From: Oceanobacillus piezotolerans
GTDB lineage: Bacteria > Bacillota > Bacilli > Bacillales > Amphibacillaceae
Reading direction: 5' to 3'
Length of the DNA: 64,000 bases
NCBI RefSeq assembly: GCF_003665065.1
Contig: NZ_RCHR01000003.1
Location: forward strand, 124,001 to 188,000
The position numbers were made by a program, and so were the translations under genes. Shown in pieces: positions 26,743 to 37,681 of the stretch (the first letter of the stretch is position 1; every line of letters begins with the position of its first letter). The notes below the pieces were generated by a model. That model made no database searches, was not told where the DNA came from, and saw only the letters and a program-made list of their open reading frames with translations.

Positions 26743-26772
26743 AGTATATATTATAAATCAAAACGCTTCCAA
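26743..26772 (-). promoter_or_regulatory. Candidate promoter of the 33-codon gene with overlapping cre site
   Basis: Minus strand TTGGAA (26767-26772), 18-bp spacer, TATACT (26743-26748). TCAAAACGCTTCCA at 26758-26771 (plus strand) matches the CcpA cre consensus TGWAARCGYTWNCW at 13 of 14 positions and covers the -35 region, so catabolite repression is expected. It is also about 100 bp upstream of the odhA promoter. Confidence 0.55.
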
Positions 26773-26871
26773 TGTTAACCAATCTATAATAATAAGAATA
26801 TTTTGTTTTAGGTCGCAATGTGGCCGAATAATACGATAATTCATTTTCTTGTACAAATATCTGAACTTCAG

Positions 26872-26900
26872 TTGTTTCGTTTGAAAAAATAAGGTATATT
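26872..26900 (+). promoter_or_regulatory. Candidate sigma-A promoter of odhAB
   Basis: TTGTTT (26872-26877), 17-bp spacer, TATATT (26895-26900), about 70 bp before the odhA start. The intervening leader has no obvious hairpin. Confidence 0.5.
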
Positions 26901-26970
26901 AGTCGTGAGGGCATTATATTAACATATTAACCGTTTACATGACGGACAAAGTATTATGGGGGTATTCATC

Positions 26971-29835
26971 GTGGCAGTAGGATTGGAAGAGTCTACTAGA
27001 AAAGTTTGGGAGCAGTTCTATGGTCCAAACATGGGGTATGTCGAAGCACAGTATGAACTGTACAAAGAGGACCCAGAAGCTGTTGAACAGTCATTAAGAG
27101 AGATATTCGACAGTTATGGATCTCCTGATTGGTTGCTTCGTAATAAAGAAACAGATTTAGCGACATCACAAACGCCTTCCGAATTTGATGTCAAGAAGCT
27201 AACCTCAGCATTTAAACTTGTTGAGGCTATTCGTCGTTATGGTCATTTGCAGGCAGACATTTATCCTGTTGGCGGCCATAAGGAACCGGGATCAGAGGAA
27301 ATAGACCCGAAAACGTACGGGTTAACAAATGAAGATTTAAAAAAGATGCCTGCATCTTGGCTTTGGGATAAGAAGCAAAGTAATGTTGAAAATGGCTTGG
27401 ATGTGGTGGAAACACTTAAAAAGTATTATACAGGAACAATTACATTTGAGTATGATCATGTAGATGATGAAGAAGAAAGAAAATGGTTATTTGATTTAAT
27501 CGAATCAGGCAATGCTAGATTAGAATTATCCAAAGATGATAGAATACAAATTCTAACCAGACTTGCAGAAGTAGAAGGGTTTGAAAACTTCTTGCAAAAA
27601 ACGTTTGTAGGTCAGAAACGATTCTCCATCCAAGGTTTAGAAGTAATGGTGCCGATGCTTGATCAACTAGTTGAGTTCGGTATAGATGATAAAGTAGAAG
27701 ATGTACTGATGGGCATGGCTCATCGCGGACGCTTAGCTGTACTCGCACATGTATTAGGAAAGCCATTTGATAGGATTTTCTCTGAATTCCATCATGCATC
27801 TAATAAAGAATTACTTCCTTCCAATGAATCAAAAAGAATAAACAATGGTTGGACTGGAGATGTCAAATATCATTTTGGTGCAAAGAGAGTAATCAATAAC
27901 GGTGACACGACTACTACGGTTACCTTAGCAAATAACCCTTCCCATTTAGAGTTTGTTAATCCAATTGTAGATGGGTTTACTCGTGCAGCACAAGATGAAC
28001 GCTCCAGTAAAGGATATCCAAAGCAAGATGTTAATAAGGCGTTTTCTATCCTTATACATGGGGATGCGGCATTTATTGGAGAGGGTGTCGTAGCTGAAAC
28101 ATTAAACTTAGGTGGTCTTCCGGGATACAGTACAGGCGGAACGATTCATATTATCGCAAATAATCTATTAGGCTACACAACGAACCGAGAGGATGGCCGA
28201 TCTACAAGATATGCAAGCGATCTAGCGAAGGGTTTTGAAGTTCCTATCATACGTGTCAATGCAGATGATCCGATTTCTTGCCTATCTGCTATTAAAATAG
28301 CTTATGAATACCGGAAGAAATTTAAGAAGGATTTTCTTATCGATTTAGTAGGTTACCGCAGATACGGTCACAATGAGATGGATGAACCTAGAACGACACA
28401 GCCTAAACTGTACAAAGAGATTGACAATCATCCATCTGTTACTCATGTGTTTGCAAACGCTTTGATTGAAAAGAACTATATAAACAATGAAGAGTTTGAT
28501 AATATCACTGAGAAAGTTCAGACTAATCTGCGTGATATATACAATAGCATGAAGGAAAATGATCAAATTAATTCAGAACCACCCTACATGCCGGAAATAT
28601 TACGTAATGGTTTAAATAAATTCGAAACAGCGGTTGAGTTGGAAACTTTAAAGAAATTAAATAAAGACTTATTAAAACGACCTGAAGGATTTAATGGATT
28701 TAAGAAAACAGAAAAAATCCTAAAACGCCGTGAAAATGCTCTAGAAGAAGGAAATAAAGCAGATTGGGGTACTGGAGAAGCATTAGCTTACGCATCCATC
28801 TTAAAGGATGGTATCCCTGTAAGACTAACAGGTCAGGATACAGAACGGGGTACGTTTGCTCATCGTCATATGATATTGCACGACACTGAAACAGGTGAGA
28901 AATATTGCCCGCTCCAGGGAATGGAAGATGCAAATGCATCATTTGATATTAGAAATAGTCCTTTATCTGAGGTGGCGGTTTTAGGATTTGAGTATGGTTA
29001 TAGCATACAATCTCCTGAAACATTGGTCATTTGGGAAGCGCAATTTGGAGACTTTGCCAACGTGGCTCAAGTGATCTTTGATCAATTTATTTCCTCTGCA
29101 CGTGCAAAATGGGGAGATAAATCTAATCTTGTATTGTTACTCCCTCACGGTTTTGAAGGTCAAGGTCCGGAGCATTCGAGTGCAAGGCTGGAGAGGTTTT
29201 TACAGATGGCTGCTGAAAATAACTGGATTGTTGCTTATCCAACATCGTCTGCACAATACTTCCATTTATTGCGTAGACAATCTCAATTAAATGGCAGAGA
29301 TGAAGCTAGACCTCTTATTGTAATGACACCAAAAAGCAGCTTGATCAGAAGTGAGAGAATGGCCTCTGCAGCGGAAGAGTTTACAACTGGTAAATTTAAA
29401 GCTTTACGTGAGCAACCGAATTTAGAGGTTAAGAATGATCAGATCAAACGGCTTCTTCTTGGCAGTGGAAAGATAATGATAGAAATAGAAGAAGCGTTAG
29501 AGAAATCTGATGAGAATGTTAACTGGTTACGTGCATTGCGTCTTGAACAAATTTATCCATTTCCTAAAAAGGAATTACAGGATATAGTAAATGAATTACC
29601 TAACTTAGAAGAAATTGTATGGGTGCAAGAAGAGCCTAAGAATATGGGGGCTTGGGATTTTGTTGATGATTTCCTGAGAGACTTACTAAAGGATGGGCAG
29701 AAGCTTCGTTATATTGGTCGTCCAGACCGATCCGCACCTGCTGTTGGATTGCCAAATGTTCATAAATTTGAACAAAACCTAATTGTACAACAAGCAATTA
29801 ACCTAGAAGGAGGAAATTCCAGTGCAAGAAATTAA
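26971..29835 (+). CDS. odhA: 2-oxoglutarate dehydrogenase E1 component
   Basis: 954 residues from GTG 26971, chosen because GGGGGT sits eight bases upstream; an ATG at 26956 would add five residues and has no ribosome binding site. The N-terminal [16 protein letters not shown] is the E1o leader; [18 protein letters not shown] (about 250-267), the TPP motif [19 protein letters not shown] (about 366-384) and the C-terminal transketolase-like domain with [13 protein letters not shown] (about 620-632) are intact. It is the thiamine diphosphate-dependent decarboxylase of the TCA cycle. E2 overlaps by 14 bp; no E3 gene is near. Confidence 0.95.
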   Translation: MAVGLEESTRKVWEQFYGPNMGYVEAQYELYKEDPEAVEQSLREIFDSYGSPDWLLRNKETDLATSQTPSEFDVKKLTSAFKLVEAIRRYGHLQADIYPVGGHKEPGSEEIDPKTYGLTNEDLKKMPASWLWDKKQSNVENGLDVVETLKKYYTGTITFEYDHVDDEEERKWLFDLIESGNARLELSKDDRIQILTRLAEVEGFENFLQKTFVGQKRFSIQGLEVMVPMLDQLVEFGIDDKVEDVLMGMAHRGRLAVLAHVLGKPFDRIFSEFHHASNKELLPSNESKRINNGWTGDVKYHFGAKRVINNGDTTTTVTLANNPSHLEFVNPIVDGFTRAAQDERSSKGYPKQDVNKAFSILIHGDAAFIGEGVVAETLNLGGLPGYSTGGTIHIIANNLLGYTTNREDGRSTRYASDLAKGFEVPIIRVNADDPISCLSAIKIAYEYRKKFKKDFLIDLVGYRRYGHNEMDEPRTTQPKLYKEIDNHPSVTHVFANALIEKNYINNEEFDNITEKVQTNLRDIYNSMKENDQINSEPPYMPEILRNGLNKFETAVELETLKKLNKDLLKRPEGFNGFKKTEKILKRRENALEEGNKADWGTGEALAYASILKDGIPVRLTGQDTERGTFAHRHMILHDTETGEKYCPLQGMEDANASFDIRNSPLSEVAVLGFEYGYSIQSPETLVIWEAQFGDFANVAQVIFDQFISSARAKWGDKSNLVLLLPHGFEGQGPEHSSARLERFLQMAAENNWIVAYPTSSAQYFHLLRRQSQLNGRDEARPLIVMTPKSSLIRSERMASAAEEFTTGKFKALREQPNLEVKNDQIKRLLLGSGKIMIEIEEALEKSDENVNWLRALRLEQIYPFPKKELQDIVNELPNLEEIVWVQEEPKNMGAWDFVDDFLRDLLKDGQKLRYIGRPDRSAPAVGLPNVHKFEQNLIVQQAINLEGGNSSARN

Positions 29836-31084
29836 AATTCCAGAACTCGCAGAATCCATTACAGAAGGTACGATCGCAGAATGGCTAGTTAAAAAAGGGC
29901 AGAAAATTGAAAAAGGGGACCCCGTCGTTGAACTTGAAACAGACAAAGTAAATGTCGAGGTAAATGCGGAAATCTCCGGAGTAATCACCGAAATTCTTCA
30001 AGAAGAAGGTAACGATGTTGCGGTAGGAGATGTTATTGCAAAAGTAGACGAAAATGCTTCAGAAGGTTCTGCGTCCACTGGAGAGCAGAAAGAAGAAGTA
30101 AAGGAAGAAAAACAAGAAGCAAAACAAGAAGCAAAACCCCAAGAGGAAACGAAAAAGGTTGAACAGCCTGCATCTGAGTCCAATGGTGGAATTATTGCTT
30201 CTCCTGCTGCCAGAAAACGCGCACGTGAATTAGGGATTGACTTGAGTGAGATTGCAGCACGCGACCCACTTGGCCGTGTTCGTCCAGACGATGTGGAGGC
30301 TGCAGCACAAGCGAAGCAGGAACCTTCCAAAGCACCTAAAGAAGAGAAGCCAAAAGCGGAGCCTGCAAAGCAACAGTTCGATAAGCCGGTAGAACGCATC
30401 AAGATGACACGTCGTCGTCAAACGATCGCAAAGAATCTTGTGAACGTTCAACAAGAAGCAGCCATGCTTACGACGTTCAACGAGGTGGATATGAGTGCCA
30501 TTATGGAATTAAGAAGACAACGTAAAGATAAATTCCTGCAGAAGCATGGTGTGAAACTTGGGTTCATGTCCTTCTTTACCAAAGCGGTAGTAGGCGCGCT
30601 AAAAGAGTTCCCACTACTAAATGCGGAAATACAAGGCAATGAGCTTGTCGTGAAGAAATTCTATGACATCGGTATTGCGGTTTCTACGGATGAAGGACTT
30701 GTTGTTCCAGTTGTTCGTGATGCAGATCGCTTAACATTTGCTGGTATTGAAAAAGCAATCGTAGACTTAGGGCAGAAAGCGCGTGAAAACAAACTAGGAT
30801 TAAAAGATTTACAAGGTGGCTCCTTCACGATTACAAATGGCGGGACATTTGGCTCTATGATGTCAACTCCAATTCTAAATGCACCGCAGGTTGGTATCTT
30901 GGGAATGCATAATATTGTTAAACGTGCGGTCGTTATGCCAGATGATTCCATTGAGGTACGCCCAATGATGTATCTAGCGGTTTCTTATGACCACCGAATT
31001 GTTGATGGTAAAGAGGCTGTTAGCTTCTTAGTTCGTATTAAAGAAATGCTGGAAGACCCTGAAACCTTGCTTTTAGAAGGATAA
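29822..31084 (+). CDS. odhB: Dihydrolipoyllysine-residue succinyltransferase (E2 of 2-oxoglutarate dehydrogenase)
   Basis: 420 residues, GTG start after GAAGGAGG. Lipoyl domain (1-76) with lipoylated Lys in ETDKVNVEV; flexible Glu/Lys/Ala/Pro linker (about 77-120); E1/E3-binding domain (about 122-158: [18 protein letters not shown]); second linker; catalytic acyltransferase domain (about 190-420) ending in [21 protein letters not shown] with the His/Asp active site. A single lipoyl domain is usual for OdhB. The linkers use repeated GAA/AAA codons but stay in frame. Confidence 0.95.
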   Translation: MQEIKIPELAESITEGTIAEWLVKKGQKIEKGDPVVELETDKVNVEVNAEISGVITEILQEEGNDVAVGDVIAKVDENASEGSASTGEQKEEVKEEKQEAKQEAKPQEETKKVEQPASESNGGIIASPAARKRARELGIDLSEIAARDPLGRVRPDDVEAAAQAKQEPSKAPKEEKPKAEPAKQQFDKPVERIKMTRRRQTIAKNLVNVQQEAAMLTTFNEVDMSAIMELRRQRKDKFLQKHGVKLGFMSFFTKAVVGALKEFPLLNAEIQGNELVVKKFYDIGIAVSTDEGLVVPVVRDADRLTFAGIEKAIVDLGQKARENKLGLKDLQGGSFTITNGGTFGSMMSTPILNAPQVGILGMHNIVKRAVVMPDDSIEVRPMMYLAVSYDHRIVDGKEAVSFLVRIKEMLEDPETLLLEG

Positions 31085-31127
31085 TAGGAAATATAGAAAA
31101 CAACCCTTAGAAAAGGGAGAAGCTCTC

Positions 31128-31178
31128 CACCCTCAAAAGTTTGATTAAAAAATCTAACTTTTGAGGGTGTTTTTTTTA
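31128..31178 (+). terminator. Terminator of odhAB
   Basis: CACCCTCAAAAGTT (31128-31141) and AACTTTTGAGGGTG (31156-31169) pair perfectly and are followed by TTTTTTTT. Confidence 0.9.
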
Positions 31179-31507
31179 TAAATAAATACAGAAAACTTTT
31201 TATGATTTGCTTTTTACATTCTTAACTAATATCATAGATAACGTTGGTTATTTTTCTGAACTTCAAGCAGCAGTTAATATTAAAACGTAGTATGAAAGTC
31301 TTCGTCTAACCAACTGCTTAGAAGCCCTTACTAAAAGATATACATAATGAATGGTAACTGCAGAGTCTAGTCAGATACTCAGTCGCTCTTAATGTGCACA
31401 AACCTGTAACACTATTTGGAACGTGAAGTTTTACATTATTTTATGTTAATTAAAAGGATGCAAGGGAATAATGATAAAAGTACAAATAATCAACAATGAA
31501 AATATAC
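31179..31507 (+). other. Long leader region before the nucleoside transporter gene
   Basis: About 330 bp without a supported gene. It holds an A/T-rich palindrome TTACATTATTTTATGTTAA (31431-31449) that might be an operator, and a loose TTGGAA..TTTTAT promoter-like pair at about 31417-31445. No riboswitch or terminator structure was recognised. Confidence 0.4.
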
Positions 31508-31519
31508 GGGAGGAGTAAT

Positions 31520-32707
31520 ATGGATATTTTGTTAGGTATTATTGCCATTTTGGTTGTTTTTGGACTTGCTTACCTATTATCCAATGATAAAAAACATATT
31601 AACTATCGTGGAATAGGTATTATGCTCGTTCTTCAGCTTGTTTTGACATGGTTTATGTTTAAAACGGAAATTGGTGCCGTCATTATTAATGGAATTTCCG
31701 CTTTATTCAATAAATTAATTGAGTTTGGGACCGTAGGAATTAACTTCGTTTTAGGTGGATTTGTAGTTGGAGAAGGTGGGGTTTTCTTCTTTAATGTCCT
31801 TCTATTAATTATCTTCTTTGCGACTATTCTATCCGTCTTAACCTACTTAAAAATATTGCCAGTCGTGATTAAGTATATAGGTGGTCTGCTTTCAAAGATA
31901 ACTGGTCTGCCAAGGATTGAATCATTTAATGCAGTAAACAATATATTCTTTGGGCAATCAGAGGCTATAATTGCTATTCGTTCGCAGTTTCATCATTTAG
32001 ATGCCAACCGACTTTTCATCGTTTGTGCATCTGCTATGAGTTCCGTTTCTGCATCTATTGTAGGGGCATATATACAAATGCTGCCTCCTCAATATATATT
32101 TGTCGCATTGCCGCTTAATATGTTCAGTGCATTAATGGTGGCTTCGGTGATGAATCCAGTTGTCGTTCCAAAGGAAAAAGATATTGTAGATGTGAAAGAT
32201 ATATCAGATGATAAAAGTATTTTTGAAGCAATGGGAAATGGTGCACTAGAAGGTGGGAAAATAGCACTTATTGTTGCTGCTATGCTAATTGCGTTTATCG
32301 CCTCACTAGAACTAGTTAACTGGATTATCCAATTTGTATTTGCTGGAGTAACCTTACAGCAAATTTTAGGATATATTCTTGCTCCAATCGCTATTTTAAT
32401 GGGTATTCCAACAAATGAAGTATTGGATGCAGGCGCAATAATGGGATTGAAGATTGTTACAAATGAATTTGTTGCAATGCTAGAATTCCAACCAATGATG
32501 GACTCCATGTCTGAGAAGACAATTGGTATTGTAACGGTATTTCTAACAAGCTTTGCTAATTTCTCTTCGATTGGAATTATTGCCGGTTCAGTAAAAGGTA
32601 TAGATAGTAAAAAAGCATCTATTGTGTCTGGATTTGGAATGAAATTATTATTTAATGCTATTTTAACGTCTATCCTTTCTGCCACTGTTGCAGGCTTGTT
32701 TATATAA
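31520..32707 (+). CDS. nupC: Concentrative nucleoside transporter (NupC/CNT family)
   Basis: 395 residues from ATG 31520 behind GGGAGGAG. About ten membrane helices. The CNT pattern is clear: N-terminal Nucleos_tra2_N (to about 90), gate domain around FFATILSVLTYLKILPVVIKYIGG, and the C-terminal domain with NIFFGQSEA, MSSVSASIVGAY and KIVTNEFVAMLEF. Na+ or H+ coupled uptake of nucleosides. The exact specificity (pyrimidine NupC versus purine NupG) cannot be read from sequence. Confidence 0.88.
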   Translation: MDILLGIIAILVVFGLAYLLSNDKKHINYRGIGIMLVLQLVLTWFMFKTEIGAVIINGISALFNKLIEFGTVGINFVLGGFVVGEGGVFFFNVLLLIIFFATILSVLTYLKILPVVIKYIGGLLSKITGLPRIESFNAVNNIFFGQSEAIIAIRSQFHHLDANRLFIVCASAMSSVSASIVGAYIQMLPPQYIFVALPLNMFSALMVASVMNPVVVPKEKDIVDVKDISDDKSIFEAMGNGALEGGKIALIVAAMLIAFIASLELVNWIIQFVFAGVTLQQILGYILAPIAILMGIPTNEVLDAGAIMGLKIVTNEFVAMLEFQPMMDSMSEKTIGIVTVFLTSFANFSSIGIIAGSVKGIDSKKASIVSGFGMKLLFNAILTSILSATVAGLFI

Positions 32708-32726
32708 GAGATGAACAAGAAAGTGT

Positions 32727-32813
32727 GGTAAAAATGACATTTATAATTTCGTAAGGATGCATTTATCTGCATTGCTTAAGTGAAATAAGCTTCTGTCATT
32801 CTACCGCCTTTTT
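32727..32813 (+). terminator. Long-looped hairpin after the nucleoside transporter
   Basis: GGTAAAAATGACA (32727-32739) pairs with TGTCATTCTACC (32794-32805) and is followed by CCTTTTT. The 54-nt loop has a small GCATTTATCTGC hairpin of its own. Confidence 0.55.
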
Positions 32814-32833
32814 GGACAAGCAGCATAGCAAAA

Positions 32834-32863
32834 AAAGCGAGGATTCTAATCCTCGCTTTAATA
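32834..32863. terminator. Bidirectional terminator at the end of the MATE gene
   Basis: AAAGCGAGGATT (32834-32845) and AATCCTCGCTTT (32848-32859) form a perfect 12-bp stem with a two-base loop and A/T runs. It overlaps the last two bases of the minus-strand stop codon. Confidence 0.85.
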
Positions 32864-34198
32864 TTTGCGCTGCAGGTGAAATAATCTCCATAAGAGTGCG
32901 ATTGCACCACAACTTAAACCTATAATGATACCTACCCAATAACCATAAGCTTCTAGTGATGTATAGTTAGCTAAAAGAAATCCACTTGGTAAGCCTATTA
33001 GCCAATAGGAAACGAGTGATATAACCAACGTCATATTCACATCCTTGTAACCTCTTAATGCACCTTGTATAGGAGCGCCAAATGCATCAGCCAACTGATA
33101 GAAAACAGCAAAAACGATAAAAGAAGCTGTTAGTTCGATTACTGTCGGATCCGAATTATATAAGGAAGCAACAGGCTCTCTAAATACGAATAATATGACT
33201 CCGTTGAATATGGCAATAAAAATAGAACCGCTAATCCCAATATACGCATATTTCTTAGCTTCTTGATAACGTTTAGCCCCAACCTCATAACCAATAGGAA
33301 TGGTAAGAGCCATTCCGACACTTAGTGGAATCATATAGAGCAGGGATGCGAAATTCATTGCTGCCTGATGCGCTGCAATTGTATTGGTAGAGTACACGCT
33401 CATTAGTATCGTAACAGCTGAGAAGATACTTGTTTCAAAAAACATGGCAATCCCAATTGGCATGCCAATCTTTAATTGTTCTCTCCATGCTCTTCCATTT
33501 GGAAGGAGCCAGTTAGAAAATAATTGGTAACCACGAAATGGTTGCATAAAAGCGATAATTAGAATAGAAACCAAGCAAATAATCCAATAAGTTATAGCTG
33601 TTGCAATTCCTGCACCAATCCCGCCTAAAGCAGGGATGCCAAATTTACCAAATATGAATAGATAATTAAAGAGAATATTCACTGGCAAGGAAAGTAAAAT
33701 GATAAACATGGAAACTCTTGTTTGTCCAAGTGCATCCATGAAATTACGCAAGGTATTAAAAATAAATAAAGGTATAATTCCAGCTCCCAATGTAATAAGA
33801 TAATACTTGGCAATATGCTGAACTTCTGGTTCTAATGCCATTAAATTTAGTACAGGTTCAAGAGCCATTCCACCTAATAATATGACGAGGAATCCTAGTA
33901 CAATGGAAAGATAGATAGCTTGCTGAACTTTTTTAGGTACAAGTTTGTTTTCTTTCGCACCTGTAAGATGCGCTATAATAGGAGTGATTGCTAATAAGAC
34001 ACCATTAATGGCAGTAAGAACCGGAACCCATAAGCTGGAGCCGATAGCAACTCCGGCGAGATCGGTTGCTCCTGCACGGCCAGACATTACCGTGTCGAAA
34101 AAGCTTATTAAATAGATACCAACCTGGGTGATAAGAATTGGGATAAGAATTTTAATAAAGAGTTTTATTTTTCCTTGTAAAGTTGTTGTTTCATACAT
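32858..34198 (-). CDS. MATE family efflux transporter
   Basis: 446 residues from ATG 34198 (minus strand), which has AAAGGAAG nine bases upstream; a start eight codons earlier has none. Twelve membrane helices in two MatE repeats (about 15-175 and 230-395). Motifs typical of NorM-like proteins are present, for example DTVMSGRAGATDLAGVAIG near the N-terminus. It should expel cationic drugs in exchange for Na+ or H+. Substrate unknown. Divergent from murG. Confidence 0.9.
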   Translation of the reverse strand: MYETTTLQGKIKLFIKILIPILITQVGIYLISFFDTVMSGRAGATDLAGVAIGSSLWVPVLTAINGVLLAITPIIAHLTGAKENKLVPKKVQQAIYLSIVLGFLVILLGGMALEPVLNLMALEPEVQHIAKYYLITLGAGIIPLFIFNTLRNFMDALGQTRVSMFIILLSLPVNILFNYLFIFGKFGIPALGGIGAGIATAITYWIICLVSILIIAFMQPFRGYQLFSNWLLPNGRAWREQLKIGMPIGIAMFFETSIFSAVTILMSVYSTNTIAAHQAAMNFASLLYMIPLSVGMALTIPIGYEVGAKRYQEAKKYAYIGISGSIFIAIFNGVILFVFREPVASLYNSDPTVIELTASFIVFAVFYQLADAFGAPIQGALRGYKDVNMTLVISLVSYWLIGLPSGFLLANYTSLEAYGYWVGIIIGLSCGAIALLWRLFHLQRKY

Positions 34199-34297
34199 GA
34201 TAAACGCTTCCTTTATTAGCATTTTTTTAATAGGATAGAGTAGGCAGCAAAAGAATATTATAACGTTTCACGACGATAAAAGAAAGGACGTACATAG

Positions 34298-35368
34298 ATG
34301 AAATCAAATCGGATTTTGTTTACTGGTGGTGGCACGGCAGGACATGTCATTGTAAATATGGCCTTAATACCAGTATATCAAGAGAAGGGCTGGGAAATTG
34401 ACTATATCGGTTCATATAACGGAATAGAAAAGGATTTAATAAGCAATCTTGAAGGGGTAACATACCATCCTATCTCCACTGGAAAGCTAAGACGTTATCT
34501 ATCCATAGAAAATTTGAAAGACCCATTTAAAGTATTAAAAGGAACCATGCAGGCATTTCGAATTATCGGGAAAAGAAAACCATCTGTCATTTTTTCTAAA
34601 GGTGGCTTTGTATCTGTTCCTGTTGTTGCTGCTGCGAAACTTCGTGGAGTTCCAGCTGTTATTCATGAATCGGATTTCACCCCTGGTCTCGCCAATAAGC
34701 TTTCCATTCCATTTGCAAAGAAAGTACTGGCGACATTTCCAGAGACATTGAACTACTTACCTAAGGAAAAAGCAGAATATGTTGGCGCTGTAATTCGTGA
34801 TGAATTATTCCAAGGAGACAAATCAAAAGGATTAGCATTTACAGGGTTAACCCATGAGAAGCCAATTCTGCTTGTAATGGGAGGCAGTGGTGGTGCTGTT
34901 AAGATTAACGAAACAGTCAGAGCTAGCCTGCCTGAATTATTGCCTCATTTTCAAATTATTCATTTATGTGGAAAAGGAAAAGTGGATCAAACGCTGAAGC
35001 AAGAGGGATATGTACAATTCGAGTATGTCAACGAAGAACTTAAGGACCTATTTGCGGTGACCGATTATGTATTATCACGAGCTGGTTCAAATGCTATTTT
35101 TGAATTCTTAGCATTACATATTCCGATGCTTTTGATTCCTTTGTCAGCGGAAGCAAGCAGGGGAGACCAAATAGTCAACGCCAAGTCCTTTGCAGAAAAG
35201 AATTATGCAAGAGTATTACAGGAAGAAAGTCTTACTAATGAAAAACTTATGGAAGAACTATTAAAATTAAAAGAGTATGCACCGATTATGTTAGATAAAA
35301 TGAAACAATATAAAAGTGAAAAATCAAGAGACCGTGTTTTGGAAATATTAGATAGCGTTAGTAAGTAA
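34298..35368 (+). CDS. murG: Undecaprenyldiphospho-muramoylpentapeptide beta-N-acetylglucosaminyltransferase, MurG2-type
   Basis: 356 residues, GT28 family. GGGTAGHV at 9-16 in the acceptor domain, the UDP-GlcNAc domain with [11 protein letters not shown] (about 194-204), and [23 protein letters not shown] (about 261-283) are intact. It forms lipid II on the cytoplasmic membrane face. The segment [12 protein letters not shown] replaces the HEQN-type motif of dcw-cluster MurG proteins, and the gene stands alone away from division genes, so it is probably the second copy (MurG2) found in some Bacillaceae. That assignment is inference. Confidence 0.88.
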   Translation: MKSNRILFTGGGTAGHVIVNMALIPVYQEKGWEIDYIGSYNGIEKDLISNLEGVTYHPISTGKLRRYLSIENLKDPFKVLKGTMQAFRIIGKRKPSVIFSKGGFVSVPVVAAAKLRGVPAVIHESDFTPGLANKLSIPFAKKVLATFPETLNYLPKEKAEYVGAVIRDELFQGDKSKGLAFTGLTHEKPILLVMGGSGGAVKINETVRASLPELLPHFQIIHLCGKGKVDQTLKQEGYVQFEYVNEELKDLFAVTDYVLSRAGSNAIFEFLALHIPMLLIPLSAEASRGDQIVNAKSFAEKNYARVLQEESLTNEKLMEELLKLKEYAPIMLDKMKQYKSEKSRDRVLEILDSVSK

Positions 35369-35371
35369 GGG

Positions 35372-35412
35372 AAAAGACATCCTATCCAAGAATGGAAGGA
35401 TGTCTTTTCTCA
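35372..35412. terminator. Terminator between murG and gerC
   Basis: AAAAGACATCCT (35372-35383) and AGGATGTCTTTT (35397-35408) pair perfectly; serves murG and, in reverse, possibly the converging ger operon. Confidence 0.85.
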
Positions 35413-35419
35413 TCAAGCG

Positions 35420-36562
35420 TTATTGGATGGTTCCAGCTTGTAAAATGTCTACATCTACATGAAAGTCAACGGAGATATTTGGGTACAGTTTACGCCATTC
35501 ATTGTCTGTTAACTTGGCTACTTGTCTATTTGCTCTATAGAATTTCCCAAATCCGAATGGGTCAATATTGGCTTCCTGTGTTTCCTTAAATAAATTTTCG
35601 TATTGATCCGTTAATTTCTTTTCCATTTCTTTTTCAAGTAATTTGATAGCATTTTTATTTTTGAGACTGACTGGTTTAGACAGCCCGCGAACATCTATAT
35701 CTAATTGAATTTCTGTTTTAAAGGTTAGATTCTTCACATTTTTTACCTTAATTTTACCTTTTCCTTTATTAACCAAATACTGAATAGTAACCTCTTCTGT
35801 TGAAGCATAATGTTCATGCATTAATTCCTTGTCGATATAGCTTTCGAAAGGAGCTAATGGGACTGTAATACTCATCTCTGTATTTTTTAGTCTATCCAAG
35901 ATTATATTTATCAGCGTACCTTCATGAGTGGAAACTTCCTTTACTAAACGATCCCCTTTGAGTAGACCAATTCCAACAATCGCAGGTGAATCATCTTTAA
36001 TATCAATGATGGCAAGAACGGGGTCTTGTCCAATAGTACCGGCACTTACCGTGTATTTCTGTATATTAGAAGCGGGTATTGCCTTTTCTTTTATTTCTTT
36101 CGTTAACAGGGCATCTAAATATCGACCTATAGATTTCGCGTTGTCTGTTTGGTGTTCCATTAATTCTGAAGCTGTTGAATTTGCGATGACTAAATACATT
36201 GTATCAGAAGCCTGTGCATCACGGATTAGACCGCCGAGTAATGGTGTAATCCCTTTAGTTGCTGTCTCTCTTCCATAGATTTCTGCTCTTAGTTGCCCTT
36301 CACTAATTTCGTAGCCAATCTGGTATCCAGCGTGTTCGCGGGCTTGTTTGACACTTTTCCCAGCTGCTTTTATTGTTGTATATATGCTCTGTGCCTCTGG
36401 GTCAAATCGAATAATATTTAAAGTCGTTTCTATTTCATCATCTTCTTTTAAATCAATTCCCCTTGCTGAAATAATTGCTAATTCTTCTAATTCATTTGTT
36501 GCCACACATCCAGTCAAAAATATAACAGAAAAGAATAGAATACTGATTCTTTTAATGGACAT
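35420..36562 (-). CDS. gerC: Spore germination lipoprotein, Ger(x)C family
   Basis: 380 residues from ATG 36562 (minus), which lies inside the end of the B-subunit gene; the alternative ATG at 36574 is too close to the Shine-Dalgarno. Signal peptide with lipobox FLTGC (Cys19). The mature protein follows the GerAC plan: WXR-less start, domain 1 (about 20-190), then the conserved C-terminal domains with the NEWRKLYPNISVDFHVDV tail. It is the lipoprotein subunit of a nutrient germinant receptor on the spore inner membrane. Operon order gerA-gerB-gerC. Confidence 0.9.
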   Translation of the reverse strand: MSIKRISILFFSVIFLTGCVATNELEELAIISARGIDLKEDDEIETTLNIIRFDPEAQSIYTTIKAAGKSVKQAREHAGYQIGYEISEGQLRAEIYGRETATKGITPLLGGLIRDAQASDTMYLVIANSTASELMEHQTDNAKSIGRYLDALLTKEIKEKAIPASNIQKYTVSAGTIGQDPVLAIIDIKDDSPAIVGIGLLKGDRLVKEVSTHEGTLINIILDRLKNTEMSITVPLAPFESYIDKELMHEHYASTEEVTIQYLVNKGKGKIKVKNVKNLTFKTEIQLDIDVRGLSKPVSLKNKNAIKLLEKEMEKKLTDQYENLFKETQEANIDPFGFGKFYRANRQVAKLTDNEWRKLYPNISVDFHVDVDILQAGTIQ

Positions 36563-37673
36563 GGTGATCACCATCCTTTCTTTTCTGCCATTTCTTTTTA
36601 ATTAAAACTATAGGTAATAGCAGAAGAGGATAGACATAAACTAGCCAAAAACCGTATTCTGAACTCCAGTTAATCACTTTTTGAATTTGAAAATGTTCAT
36701 TCGTAAATAAACTTCCGATGAAGCAAAGGATGGCAATCGTATATAATGTTGCCCTTTGTGGCACCTGGTACAATCGTTTTGTTCCGTATGTTATTCCCCA
36801 CATGAGCAGAATCAACGATGGTATTACTACCATCATCCATTCGGCAACAACAATATAATCAAAGCGCTCAATAAATGCGAAACTTTGGATTTTGAATAGT
36901 CCGAGTAATACCCATTCTCTTCTTTCTATTTGATCAAAGCTGAAATATCCAATGACAAGAATGGTAGTGAGGAGCAATAGAAATGTTGTCCAACCCAAAC
37001 CCAAAAATATTGGGAGTTTGGCCTTATTTTTATTCAAGATAAAAGGATAAATCAAAAACAAGATTTCAAATCCCATAAAGGTATAAGAGGTTACCCTTGC
37101 CCCTTTTAATAAGTCTGTTATTGGAGTAACGAATACAGGCTGCAGGTGGGTTAACTCCATCTGTAGTGCTGGCTGAATTAACAAGATTAATAACCAGTGG
37201 GAAAGGAAAAAGAAAATTACGCAGACACCGATAATAACTCGGATTCCTCCCAGCACACTATAGATAACCAAGCACAATAACATAAATGAAAGAATATAAT
37301 CATTAACTGTTGGAAAGATGAATACTTTAATAACTTCAATATACGTAATGAGTATGGAGAAAAAGGAAAGTGCAAAATGAAAAATAAAGAAAGTACCAAA
37401 TAGCTTTCCAATCCACTTACCAAATATGTCTACTTGAATACCATAAATGTCAGCATTTTCATATTGTTTAAGGATGAGAAGCATAACCATGATGATCAAA
37501 GAGACGTAAAAAAATGCAATGACAATTGAAATCCAAGCATCCTGCTGCACTTCTAAGTAAATAAGCCTAGATACACCTAAAATCCCTATACCTAATTGAA
37601 TCGAAGCGATCACGAAAAATAAATAAAATGCACGAATCTGTAAGTTTTTTTTGATGTTTATATTAATATCCAT
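36552..37673 (-). CDS. gerB: Spore germination permease, GerAB family
   Basis: 373 residues with about ten membrane helices in the Spore_permease (APC superfamily) pattern, for example GILGVSRLIYLEVQQDAWISI near the N-terminus. It is the germinant-binding subunit of the receptor. Overlaps the lipoprotein gene by 11 bp and is 8 bp from the A-subunit gene. Confidence 0.9.
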   Translation of the reverse strand: MDININIKKNLQIRAFYLFFVIASIQLGIGILGVSRLIYLEVQQDAWISIVIAFFYVSLIIMVMLLILKQYENADIYGIQVDIFGKWIGKLFGTFFIFHFALSFFSILITYIEVIKVFIFPTVNDYILSFMLLCLVIYSVLGGIRVIIGVCVIFFFLSHWLLILLIQPALQMELTHLQPVFVTPITDLLKGARVTSYTFMGFEILFLIYPFILNKNKAKLPIFLGLGWTTFLLLLTTILVIGYFSFDQIERREWVLLGLFKIQSFAFIERFDYIVVAEWMMVVIPSLILLMWGITYGTKRLYQVPQRATLYTIAILCFIGSLFTNEHFQIQKVINWSSEYGFWLVYVYPLLLLPIVLIKKKWQKRKDGDHHVH

Positions 37674-37681
37674 TTACTCAC

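Noticed and set aside
26401..26955. A plus-strand gene in the trmL-odhA gap
   Set aside because: The open frame at about 26469-26678 lacks a ribosome binding site and is antisense to the better supported 33-codon gene and its terminator.
29998..30402. A 134-codon minus-strand frame in odhB
   Set aside because: It is the antisense of the low-complexity linkers of E2, a common artefact of GAA/GCA-rich coding DNA.
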